DNA of 64,000 nt from Dyadobacter sediminis (GTDB taxonomy: Bacteria; Bacteroidota; Bacteroidia; Cytophagales; Spirosomataceae): positions 1,465,819 to 1,529,818 of the forward strand of contig NZ_VCEI01000011.1 in assembly GCF_005860765.1 (NCBI RefSeq). Direction: 5' to 3'. The position numbers and the translations under genes were made by a program. The notes below the pieces were generated by a model. It was not told where the DNA came from. It ran no database searches and saw only the letters and a list, made by a program, of their open reading frames with translations. Below, one piece after another: positions 53,053 to 61,478 of the stretch; within the stretch, counting starts at the first letter, position 1, and every line of letters starts with the position of its first letter.

Positions 53053-53994
53053 CTACTTTACCGTAAATTCGCCCTGACCGATCTTGAAGCCTTCGGTATA
53101 TACTTCAATAGAATATTTTCCATCTTTGAGCGGAATGCCGCCGCGGCCATAGAAAATGTCAACAGACTGACGGGAATTATTGAATGCAACGGTTTCTTTG
53201 GAACTGTAAATCAGCTCCTGGCCATTATACATAAACGAACCCGAGCCCGTTGCCATATCGGATAAAACGGCTCCGTCCGGATCCAGGATACGCAGGTAAA
53301 TTTCCTTGTTGTTCTGCTGTGCAACGGCATTTTCTCCCAGCTGAAAGTTCACTTTCAGTTTATCAATCCTTTTTGACCTGTATTTTCCGCCTTTGCTTTC
53401 CTTTCCTTTGGACGAAAGTGCATTGACAGTCAGGTTTTCGGCACGTAAGGCAGAAGCAATATTCACCTTTTCACTTAATTCCCTGTTTTGTACCGAATAA
53501 CTCGTGACAGAATCTGCAAGCTGCTGCCTTTCGGATTCCAGGCCGGTTACTTTCTGGTTCAGTTCTTCATTTCTGGAAGTGGCAACGCCAAGCTGTTGCC
53601 TCAGCTGCGTGATTTCACTGTCCTTTTCAGATAAAATGGTTTCGTAAGACTTGATTTTCTTGCTGTAATTGGCTGCTGAATAAGTATTGGCGTTTTTCAG
53701 TTCACGCTTGTCCTTTTCAAGCCTTTCCTTCAAAACCACCAGTGAATCCACGCTTCCGCCCAGTTTCTGGATTTCTGCAATTTTAACATCCAGTTCTGCC
53801 GATATGGAATCCAGCTTGGTTTTTATAAATAAAACTTCTTCTGTTTTGGCTGTAATAATTTCGTCCTTGGCTACATTTTCCTGTTTTTCATGATATATAA
53901 AATAAACAAGCACGAGATTAAGCAATAACAATACAGCCAAAGCGGCCCATAAAAGTGTTTTTCTATCTTGCTTTTGTTCTTGATTATAGTCCAT
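53053..53994 (-). CDS. Membrane-anchored coiled-coil protein of unknown function
   Basis: A 313-residue protein with a short cytoplasmic N-terminus, one membrane segment (LLWAALAVLLLLNLVLVYFIY, residues 14-34), a long coiled coil (about 40-180, rich in Glu/Lys/Gln heptads such as LRQQLGVATSRNEELNQKVTGLESER), a basic linker (KGGKYRSKRIDKLKV) and a beta-rich C-terminal domain (about 205-313, KIYLRILDPDGAVLSDMATGSGSF... IEVYTEGFKIGQGEFTV). Proteins of this build are common in Cytophagales without known function. It is transcribed toward the rpsF operon but ends in its own terminator. Confidence 0.8.
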   Translation of the reverse strand: MDYNQEQKQDRKTLLWAALAVLLLLNLVLVYFIYHEKQENVAKDEIITAKTEEVLFIKTKLDSISAELDVKIAEIQKLGGSVDSLVVLKERLEKDKRELKNANTYSAANYSKKIKSYETILSEKDSEITQLRQQLGVATSRNEELNQKVTGLESERQQLADSVTSYSVQNRELSEKVNIASALRAENLTVNALSSKGKESKGGKYRSKRIDKLKVNFQLGENAVAQQNNKEIYLRILDPDGAVLSDMATGSGSFMYNGQELIYSSKETVAFNNSRQSVDIFYGRGGIPLKDGKYSIEVYTEGFKIGQGEFTVK

Positions 53995-54132
53995 ACAGAA
54001 GGTTAATTTTTGAAATTAGTTGGTAAAAGAACTATGTTTTTTTCAATTTTGAAATAAGTTAACGCCGATTTCTGTTGCCTTGCCTATTTTTTCAGTTTAT
54101 AATTCAGCTTACCAAAATCTTATTCAATTCTG

Positions 54133-54795
54133 ATGCCTTCCATTGCAGAAAACATTGCACAAACAGAAAGCCGCCTTAAACCGGGAACCCGACTAGTAGC
54201 AGTAACGAAAACCAAGCCTGTGGAAATGCTCCTGGAAGCTTACAATGCCGGATCCAGACTGTTCGGGGAAAACAAGGTTCAGGAAATGGCTGCCAAATAC
54301 GAAGCACTTCCGAAAGACATTGAATGGCATATGATCGGGCATTTGCAAACCAACAAGGTGAAATACATGGCGCCTTTCGTGTCGCTGATCCATTCCGTTG
54401 ACAGCCTGAAACTCTTGAAAGAAATCAACAAGGAAGCGGCAAAAAACGACCGCGTTATTCCTTGTCTTTTACAGATTTTCATTGCGCGTGAAGAAACAAA
54501 ATTCGGATTATCCGAAGAAGAAGCCGCGGAAATCCTGCAATCCGAAGAACTGCAATCCTATAAATCAGTTATTATCAGCGGATTAATGGGAATGGCTTCC
54601 AATACGGACGATGAAACGAAAATCAGGGCTGAATTCCGCGGATTGAAAAGTCTGTTTGATTCCTTTAAACAATTTGAATCCGATCAGATCAAAATGCAGG
54701 AACTGTCGATGGGAATGAGCGGCGATTATCCGATTGCGGTTGAAGAAGGAAGTACACTTGTGCGCGTCGGAAGCGCTATTTTCGGTTCAAGGTAA
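54133..54795 (+). CDS. YggS/PROSC family pyridoxal-phosphate-binding protein
   Basis: A 220-residue single-domain PLP-binding TIM barrel. RLVAVTKTKPVEML carries the PLP Lys, GENKVQEMAAKYEAL, WHMIGHLQTNKVKY and LSMGMSGDYPIAVEEGSTLVRVGSAIFG are the family signatures. It helps to keep PLP and amino acid balance in the cytoplasm and has no known catalytic reaction. It diverges from the coiled-coil gene and ends 4 bases from the convergent GT9 gene. Confidence 0.95.
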   Translation: MPSIAENIAQTESRLKPGTRLVAVTKTKPVEMLLEAYNAGSRLFGENKVQEMAAKYEALPKDIEWHMIGHLQTNKVKYMAPFVSLIHSVDSLKLLKEINKEAAKNDRVIPCLLQIFIAREETKFGLSEEEAAEILQSEELQSYKSVIISGLMGMASNTDDETKIRAEFRGLKSLFDSFKQFESDQIKMQELSMGMSGDYPIAVEEGSTLVRVGSAIFGSR

Positions 54796-54799
54796 AGCA

Positions 54800-55864
54800 T
54801 CAATTCTGCTTTTCAACTTTGCGGCTGTTCAGAACAGACGCTACTTTTTCACGCACAAACTCAAATGAAAGCGCGGAACACGGCATTCCTTCCTGACGGA
54901 CAAAGAATGCATTTTCCTGCCGTCCATAACTTCCGGAATACGGATTATACTGTGGAAAATTATTGAGCGAACCCATTAAAACAATCCCGAAAGTGCCCGT
55001 TGCATTACCCAGATGTGACGGGCCACTGTCCAGACCAATAAAGAAACTGGCCCGGCGAATAACTTCCGCTGTTTCCAGAATAGACAACTGACCGCACAAA
55101 TTACGGTATGCCCCGGCTTTGATTTCAAGATTACTTTTCAGCCCGATCTCCACAATTTCATAGTCATATTGATCCGCAAGCCACTGCACCAGCTTTTCCC
55201 ACTGTTTAGCCGGCCAGTCTTTCGGAGCATAATTGGACTGACAATGAATGACAATGAATTTTTTATCCAGATGCAGAGAATCCACTTTTTCTGTATGTTT
55301 TTTCTGCAAATAAAGCCTGGGCTGATCATCAGCCGGAAATGCCGTTTTTGCCGGGATCAGTCCGCCGGATTGCGCAAATACTTCCAGCAGATTTCCGTAA
55401 TCAAAGTAATTGTAAATGTTTATATCACGCTGTTCCGCCACTGGATTTTCAACATAAACCTGACATTTAGGGCAGTGATTATTGTTTTTAAACTGCAACT
55501 GAAATACTTCGTCAAATACGCCGGTTTTAAGCAGTACTTCCCTTTGCGTCACACAAAATTCCTGCAAAACTTCGTCAATGGCCGGGTTAAAACCGACCAG
55601 TTCGTTAAAAGCAGGCTTTACAAACCATACCATGTATGCATCCGGGTACAACGACCTTACATACCGGGAAATCGGCTCGGCCGCTACAATGTCGCCAAAA
55701 TGTTCCGTACGGATCACAGCCACAAGTTTCTGGCCCTGCTTCAATTTGCTTTTAACCGTTTTAAAATGAAGCCCGGATCGATAGCCGAATAAATTGGCTT
55801 TCAGAATATGCGAATATTTATGATAACGGTGTGTCCAGAGCTGGATAAAGCGTTCTAACTTCAT
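54800..55864 (-). CDS. Glycosyltransferase family 9 (heptosyltransferase-like)
   Basis: A 354-residue cytoplasmic enzyme with the GT9 pattern: KLVAVIRTEHFGDIVAAEPISRYVRSLYPDAYMVWFV at the start and IGLDSGPSHLGNATGTFGIVLMGS in the nucleotide-sugar site near residue 275. NNHCPKCQVYVENP is an insertion with a CPKC pair between the two domains. Members add heptose or other sugars to LPS core or similar glycolipids. It is monocistronic, so the acceptor is unknown. Confidence 0.88.
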   Translation of the reverse strand: MKLERFIQLWTHRYHKYSHILKANLFGYRSGLHFKTVKSKLKQGQKLVAVIRTEHFGDIVAAEPISRYVRSLYPDAYMVWFVKPAFNELVGFNPAIDEVLQEFCVTQREVLLKTGVFDEVFQLQFKNNNHCPKCQVYVENPVAEQRDINIYNYFDYGNLLEVFAQSGGLIPAKTAFPADDQPRLYLQKKHTEKVDSLHLDKKFIVIHCQSNYAPKDWPAKQWEKLVQWLADQYDYEIVEIGLKSNLEIKAGAYRNLCGQLSILETAEVIRRASFFIGLDSGPSHLGNATGTFGIVLMGSLNNFPQYNPYSGSYGRQENAFFVRQEGMPCSALSFEFVREKVASVLNSRKVEKQN

Positions 55865-56047
55865 TTTGGATTTATTTCCGCTATCAACCGCGTGCGAAAC
55901 CGCTCTATTTTAAAAGCGCGCAAGATAATAAAATAGATTTAAAGAGTTGGTTCTGCCTCCATCGCGGCCTAACTTTACCGCCGGACAGCTGCCCGGAACC
56001 CGGCTGCAGTTCCTTAATTTTTAAAAAAACGATTGATTAGAAACAAT

Positions 56048-56425
56048 ATGAAATTCATGATTCAGGCTGGCGGAATTCTTGGGGCTCTTGCCGTTGCACT
56101 TGGCGCTTTCGGCGCGCACGCATTAAAAGGAATGCTGGAAACTTCGGGAAGGGCGGACACGTTTGAAACAGCCGTCAAATACCAGTTTTATCATGCTATT
56201 GCAATGGTTTTGGTCGGAGTACTGATGCAGCGTGCGGGCGCGGATGCAGTTCGTCTGCTGGGCTGGTCGGGCAATGCCTTTGCGATCGGCGTGATTATTT
56301 TCTCCGGATCGCTTTATGCAATCTGTTTTACGGGTATTACAAAATTTGGCGCAACCGCACCGATCGGCGGCGTCGCGCTCATTATCGGATGGATTCTGCT
56401 GATTATGGCCGCAGGAAAATTATAA
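56048..56425 (+). CDS. DUF423 family membrane protein
   Basis: A 125-residue protein with four hydrophobic segments, starting at the ATG at 56048 (a TTG five codons upstream is rejected). ALAVALGAFGAHALKGML and KYQFYHAIAMVLVGVL are the conserved DUF423 (YgdD-like) motifs. The role is not known. It converges with rodA, 4 bases apart. Confidence 0.9.
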   Translation: MKFMIQAGGILGALAVALGAFGAHALKGMLETSGRADTFETAVKYQFYHAIAMVLVGVLMQRAGADAVRLLGWSGNAFAIGVIIFSGSLYAICFTGITKFGATAPIGGVALIIGWILLIMAAGKL

Positions 56426-56429
56426 TCGC

Positions 56430-57713
56430 CTAACCTCTGGAAAGTGTAAAAGGCCGCTGTGCATCTATTTTCAGGAAAATAAAGAGCAGAATTGAAAATG
56501 ACCACAAGGAAGAACCGCCGTAACTGAAGAACGGCAGCGGAATCCCGATGACCGGCATCAGCCCGATGGTCATGCCGATATTGACCATAAAATGGAAGAA
56601 AATAATTCCTGCCACACAGTAACCGTAAACCCTCGCAAAGCGGCTTCTTTGCCTTTCGGCAAGCACGACTAATCTGGAAATCAATGCAATAAACAAAACG
56701 ACCACAACTCCCGACCCGATAAATCCATGCTCTTCCCCAACGGTACAGAAAATAAAATCGGTACTTTGCTCGGGCACGAAATCGAACTTGGTTTGTGTTC
56801 CCTGTAAAAATCCTTTCCCTGTAAAACCACCCGATCCGATTGCAATTTTGGACTGGATTACATTCCAGCCGATTCCTCGCGGATCAGAATCCGGGTCGAG
56901 CAAAACCATAATGCGGCCGCGCTGGTGCTTCTGAAGCACATTATTCATGAAAAAGTCAACGCCGAAAACAATCCCGATCATGACCACGGCAATCAGTATC
57001 GTTGCCCAGAGCCCTCCTCTCCTTCTCGTCATCACCGGCATCAGCCAGATTACCAGTCCGGCAATCACGATAATGGCGGCAGCAATATACCATTTGATAA
57101 ATAATAACGTAATAATCAGCAACGCAGCCATGACAATGCCGATCGCCGGGATAAACCCGGGCATTCCTTCGCGGTAAAGAACAATCGCAAAAGACGCAAA
57201 AACCAGCATGGAACCGGTTTCATTGGATAAAAGGATCAGTAAGGCGGGAACGGCAATGATGCCCATAATCGGATAATAATCTTTCAGCTTGCGCGTAAGA
57301 CTGATTGCGGGATCGCTTAGATATTTGGAAATAGCCAGACTGATGGCCAGTTTGGAAAATTCCGCAGGCTGTAACGAAACCGGCCCGAACTTGATCCACG
57401 ATCGGGAACCATTGATGTTGGAACCCGCAAAAAGGACCATAACCAGAAAGAAAATCACTACTGCATAAATGATGAACGAGAACGTCTCGTAAAATTTGTA
57501 GTCAATCACGAGGATACAGATAATCAGAAGCGCTGCGGTCCCGATCCACATCAGCTGCTTGCCGGCATTGTTGTTGAAGTCAAACATGCTGGTATTCACC
57601 TCCGGATTGTAAACGGCCGCGTAAATATTAATCCACCCGATCATCAGGCATGCAATGTAAATGAGCACAACGACCCAGTCTACATTTTTGGTTATGGGCT
57701 TGGTTTCCGACAT
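56430..57713 (-). CDS. rodA: Rod-shape-determining peptidoglycan polymerase RodA
   Basis: A 427-residue SEDS protein with about ten membrane segments. GSRSWIKFGPVSLQPAEFSKLAISLA and EQSTDFIFCTVGEEHGFIGSGVVVV are the SEDS signatures, and IGMTIGLMPVIGIPLPFFSYGGSSL closes it. It polymerises glycan strands during cell elongation with PBP2, whose gene lies 39 bases upstream in the same operon. Confidence 0.96.
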   Translation of the reverse strand: MSETKPITKNVDWVVVLIYIACLMIGWINIYAAVYNPEVNTSMFDFNNNAGKQLMWIGTAALLIICILVIDYKFYETFSFIIYAVVIFFLVMVLFAGSNINGSRSWIKFGPVSLQPAEFSKLAISLAISKYLSDPAISLTRKLKDYYPIMGIIAVPALLILLSNETGSMLVFASFAIVLYREGMPGFIPAIGIVMAALLIITLLFIKWYIAAAIIVIAGLVIWLMPVMTRRRGGLWATILIAVVMIGIVFGVDFFMNNVLQKHQRGRIMVLLDPDSDPRGIGWNVIQSKIAIGSGGFTGKGFLQGTQTKFDFVPEQSTDFIFCTVGEEHGFIGSGVVVVLFIALISRLVVLAERQRSRFARVYGYCVAGIIFFHFMVNIGMTIGLMPVIGIPLPFFSYGGSSLWSFSILLFIFLKIDAQRPFTLSRG

Positions 57714-57752
57714 GTTCTGAATGATTGTAATGCTGAATGTTGATTGTGTTGC

Positions 57753-59648
57753 TTACGGCCTGGCTGCGGAAGGCTTGGTTTCAGTCACCGGCTTCTTTTT
57801 TGTCGTGTCCGCAGGTAAAGGCTTCTTTTGTCCGGGCAGAATCACTTTGCTCATCAGGTCCGATTTCATCATTCTTTCTTCAAGAGCCTTGTTTGTGACT
57901 TTCCGCGTGAGGTATTTTTCTATGATCAGGTTGGCAATCGGAGCGGCAGCCGAACCTCCGGCGCCGGCATTCTCAACAAAAACAGCAATGGCAATTTTAG
58001 GATCTTCAACCGGTGCAAAGGCAATAAAAATGGAGTGGTCATCTCCCCTTTTGTTCTGCGACGTTCCCGTTTTTCCTGCAATCGTAATGCCTTCCACCCT
58101 TGATCTTCTCGCTGTTCCGCCTTCCACTGCGCCGATCATTCCTTCAATGACCGGCTCAAAGTTGTGCGGCTCCACGCCTGTTTCATGCCTGACCAGGTAT
58201 TCAGGATTCACTTTCTTCTTGTCGCCGATCCCGTGAATAACATGCGGCGTATAAAAATATCCTCTGTTTGCAATAATCGCCGCAACGTTAGCCATTTTCA
58301 ACGGCGTGATCAGCAGTTCGCCTTCTCCGATACTCAATGAATAAATGTTGGAAAACTTCCATCGGTACTCGCCGTAAAACCGGTCGTAATATTTTTTGTT
58401 CGGCAAATTCCCTTTGTACTCGCTCGGAAGGTCAATACCCAGTCTTTGCCCGATGCCGAATTTGCTGATCTGATCGTGCCAGTTGTCCAGCCCGACAGCA
58501 GACGCTTTGAAAGTATTTTTAATATTGTTCTTGTAAATGATCCTTCTGAACACATTGTAAAAATATGGATTGCAGGAATGCATCACGCCCAGCGCAACGG
58601 TTCCGGTTGCCGGATGATTATGGCATCCAACGGGGCAATTCGCATGCGTAAAACCGCTTCCCGGCGTAATCACGCCTTCCTGAAGTCCGATCAATGCCTG
58701 AATCAGCTTGAAAGTGGAACCCGGCCTGTAGCTCGCCATAACCGGCCGGTTGAACAGCGGTTTGTAAGGATTTCGTGCAAGCGCCGCGTAGTTTTTGGAA
58801 AAATAACGGCTCGCCAGAATATTGGGATCGTAAGTCGGGGCGGAAACCATGGAAATAATCTGCCCGGTTTTAGGCTCGATGGCAACGACGCTTCCCACTT
58901 TGTTCATCATCAAACTGTCGGCATACTGCTGCACTTCCAGATCGATTCCGGAATAAAGATTTTCTCCGGCGACGGCCATCGTGTCCAGTTCCCCGCCTTT
59001 CCACGGGCCTTTGTACACGCCGCTTACGTTCTGCATCACAAACTTGGTACCGCGTTTTCCGCGCAGTTCATTCTCGTAAATTTTCTCGATTCCGCTTTGC
59101 CCGATGTAATCACTCTGACGGTAATAAGGCTCTTCCTGCTTTTCCAGCTGTGTTTTTGTAATTTCACTGACGTAGCCGAGCGTGTTGGCAAGCGTTGGCG
59201 CCGTATAGGTCCGCAGCGAGCTTTTAGCAAATTCGAAACCGGAATAATCGACCATAATATCCTGAATGGAAGCAAAATCTTCTTTGGAAAGCTGCCGTAA
59301 AAACAGCGACGGTTTCACCCGGCTGTATGCGCTGGCCGCTGCCATCAAACTGTCAAAATCACTTCTTTCAATGCCCAGCACCTGACAAAACCGCAAGGTA
59401 TCGTCTACACGGGCTTTATACGGCGTTACCAGCAGATCATAAACCGGCGTGTTGTATACGATGAGTTTTCCGGTTCGGTCGTAAATCTGGCCGCGAAACG
59501 GAATTTCGGTCACACGTTTGATGGAGTTGCTCGATGACTCAATGGAGTAGCTGTCATCCAGTACCTGTAGGTAGAAAAGTCGCAATAAGTATGTTAGACC
59601 TATTAAAGCAAAAAAACCAATGATGACAAAGCGACGATTTTCAAGCAT
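57753..59648 (-). CDS. mrdA: Penicillin-binding protein 2 (elongation transpeptidase)
   Basis: A 631-residue class B PBP with an N-terminal membrane anchor (VIIGFFALIGLTYLLRLFYLQVL), a dimerisation domain (FRGQIYDRTGKLIVYNTPVYDL) and a transpeptidase domain: Ser311-Thr-Phe-Lys314, Ser358-Cys-Asn360 and KTGTSQNKRG. It cross-links peptidoglycan in the elongasome with RodA. Cys338, Cys342, His343 and His345 (CPVGCHNH) lie just behind the nucleophile and could bind a metal, as E. coli PBP2 binds zinc in the same part. A Pro/Lys/Thr-rich tail ends the protein. mreBCD are not in the window. Confidence 0.96.
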   Translation of the reverse strand: MLENRRFVIIGFFALIGLTYLLRLFYLQVLDDSYSIESSSNSIKRVTEIPFRGQIYDRTGKLIVYNTPVYDLLVTPYKARVDDTLRFCQVLGIERSDFDSLMAAASAYSRVKPSLFLRQLSKEDFASIQDIMVDYSGFEFAKSSLRTYTAPTLANTLGYVSEITKTQLEKQEEPYYRQSDYIGQSGIEKIYENELRGKRGTKFVMQNVSGVYKGPWKGGELDTMAVAGENLYSGIDLEVQQYADSLMMNKVGSVVAIEPKTGQIISMVSAPTYDPNILASRYFSKNYAALARNPYKPLFNRPVMASYRPGSTFKLIQALIGLQEGVITPGSGFTHANCPVGCHNHPATGTVALGVMHSCNPYFYNVFRRIIYKNNIKNTFKASAVGLDNWHDQISKFGIGQRLGIDLPSEYKGNLPNKKYYDRFYGEYRWKFSNIYSLSIGEGELLITPLKMANVAAIIANRGYFYTPHVIHGIGDKKKVNPEYLVRHETGVEPHNFEPVIEGMIGAVEGGTARRSRVEGITIAGKTGTSQNKRGDDHSIFIAFAPVEDPKIAIAVFVENAGAGGSAAAPIANLIIEKYLTRKVTNKALEERMMKSDLMSKVILPGQKKPLPADTTKKKPVTETKPSAARP

Positions 59649-59715
59649 CCTGCACTTATATTCCTGTTCTCAAATTTCATACGAAGATCGTTACATCGCA
59701 GGACTTATCAAAGCC

Positions 59716-61287
59716 CTAACTGCCTTTCGCAACAACCATTATTATATCTTCCTTGTCCACAACCACGGCACCGTCGGGCAAACCCTTCGGTTTTCTCACA
59801 TATTTTTTGGGTGTATAGATCACCGGGCAAAGCGAATCGTTTTTCCGTTTGGAGTAAAAAGCGGCCAGTTCTGCGGCACGTTCGATCACCAGTTCCGGAA
59901 AATTGCGCCCGGGCTGGTTTTTAATGATAACGTGTGAACCGCTTACATCTTTTGCATGAAGCCATAAATCGTCTTTGCCCGCATAATGTTTCGTTAGCAG
60001 ATCATTGTTCTTCGCATTCCGGCCAATCAGAATCGTGTAACCCAGAAATTCTTCCTTTTTGAAAAGCTCGTCCTGTGAAACCGGCGCTTTCGACTGGTTC
60101 AATCCGCATTTTTTGACATAAGCCCGCAGCTCACGCAGCGAATCCATCTTTTCAGTAACGGCAAGATGCTCCTGCAATTCTTCCAGTTCAGCCATTCTGG
60201 CTTCGATACTCTCGTTCAGTCTGGCAATTTCGATTTTTTCGTTTTTTGCTTTCCGGTAAAATATTTCAGCGTTTTTCTGTGCCGACAAATCTTTTTTGAG
60301 CTTGATCAGAATGGGTTTGTCGCGGTAAAAATCATACAGTTCTGCTTTCTCCGTCCTTTCAGGAATGGCATGCATGTTGGCCATGATGATGTTTCCCAGC
60401 TCTTCATTTTTAACGGCACTTTCCAGTTCAGTCAGTTTGTCAAAAGTATTGCTCAGGTAATTGTTAGTCTGCTGAATACGTTTCCGCAATCTTCGGAGCA
60501 GGTCTGATTTTTCCTTTTCAAGCCCGTCGAGCCGAACGTAAGCCATGTAAAATGCATTCAGTGCCTCGACCGGGTCGTTGTATGCTGCAATCATTTCACC
60601 CGCTTCGATCAGCGACAAAACAGGAACCAAATCTATTTTGGTCAGATAATAAGGCGGCGATTCCAGCTTTTCCAGAAGCTCAAGAATAATCTGCCATCTT
60701 TCCGCAGCGGACTGTTTTCCTTGTAGAAGTCCGGAAAGGTGTGCGTTCACCAGTTTTCCGAAAGTAGGAAAAATCGCTTCATGCCGCATGTCGTTGCGTA
60801 CATATGCTTCAAAAGACTGATCAATATGCCTGTTGAGCGATTCAATCGTAATGGATTTATCAGCGGCCAGCTTATTGTTGAAAAGCAGCGTAGCATTTCC
60901 GTCCGGATCAAAAGCAATGAGATTGGAACGGTTGCCGAAAAGCTTGAAAACAAGTTTTTGTCCATCCTGAAAACGGATCTGAATGGCTCTTTCATTTTCG
61001 AAAACAGATAAAAATTCAACTTTATTTCCGCTTAAACCGGTAAAAAGGTTCACACTGTTTTTCCGTGCGCGTTCAAATTTATCCGGAAAACTGAGGCATG
61101 CAAAATTCGATTTCAAAGTCGCTTTGATCAGGAACGGATTTGAAAGTTCCTCAGCCGCGGGCGCATCTGCAAACACCAGAATGATTTCGTCTTTTTCCTG
61201 ACTGAATGCTTCAATAAAGATTTTTCCGGCAATTCTGCGATGAAGCGCCGGAGCGAGCTGTTTTAAAAAATAATAATTCTGGTGCAC
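59716..61287 (-). CDS. NFACT family RNA-binding protein (RqcH-like)
   Basis: A 523-residue protein from the GTG at 61287: NFACT-N domain (residues 1-200), helix-hairpin-helix and coiled-coil arms (about 240-410, with ELESAVKNEELG and EIARLNESIEARMAELEELQEHL), then NFACT-R (ILIGRNAKNNDLLTKHYAGKDDLWLHAKDVSGSHVII). RqcH in Bacillus adds Ala tails to nascent chains on stalled 50S subunits. The tRNA-contacting Asp-Arg pair of RqcH (positions 97-98) is Glu99-Arg100 here. It lies 67 bases upstream of mrdA. Confidence 0.9.
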   Translation of the reverse strand: MHQNYYFLKQLAPALHRRIAGKIFIEAFSQEKDEIILVFADAPAAEELSNPFLIKATLKSNFACLSFPDKFERARKNSVNLFTGLSGNKVEFLSVFENERAIQIRFQDGQKLVFKLFGNRSNLIAFDPDGNATLLFNNKLAADKSITIESLNRHIDQSFEAYVRNDMRHEAIFPTFGKLVNAHLSGLLQGKQSAAERWQIILELLEKLESPPYYLTKIDLVPVLSLIEAGEMIAAYNDPVEALNAFYMAYVRLDGLEKEKSDLLRRLRKRIQQTNNYLSNTFDKLTELESAVKNEELGNIIMANMHAIPERTEKAELYDFYRDKPILIKLKKDLSAQKNAEIFYRKAKNEKIEIARLNESIEARMAELEELQEHLAVTEKMDSLRELRAYVKKCGLNQSKAPVSQDELFKKEEFLGYTILIGRNAKNNDLLTKHYAGKDDLWLHAKDVSGSHVIIKNQPGRNFPELVIERAAELAAFYSKRKNDSLCPVIYTPKKYVRKPKGLPDGAVVVDKEDIIMVVAKGS

Positions 61288-61310
61288 AGTAACTTTGGTA
61301 ATTTACAAGG

Positions 61311-61340
61311 CAAAATTAGACAGAATTTATCCGGGAACCA
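61311..61340 (-). promoter_or_regulatory. Candidate promoter of the NFACT gene
   Basis: On the minus strand TAATTTTG (61318-61311) matches the -7 consensus exactly; the -33 position at 19 bases is TGG (61340-61338) instead of TTG. The start would lie about 17 bases before the GTG. Confidence 0.4.
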
Positions 61341-61424
61341 GTTTACCGCAAACTTTGGCTTTTCACAAGGATCAGGGAACAACGGGTTTTCTTTCGTAAA
61401 AACCAATTGAAAGGCATAAACAAG

Positions 61425-61453
61425 AGAAGCTTTCCAGATTGCGGAAAGCTTCT
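61425..61453 (-). terminator. Hairpin terminator after the EmrB-like gene
   Basis: GAAGCTTTCC (61426-61435) and GGAAAGCTTC (61443-61452) form a perfect ten-base-pair stem with a seven-base loop, about 26 bases after the minus-strand stop at 61479. The T tract is weak. Confidence 0.7.
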
Positions 61454-61478
61454 TCATTATTACTACCTACACTAAATT

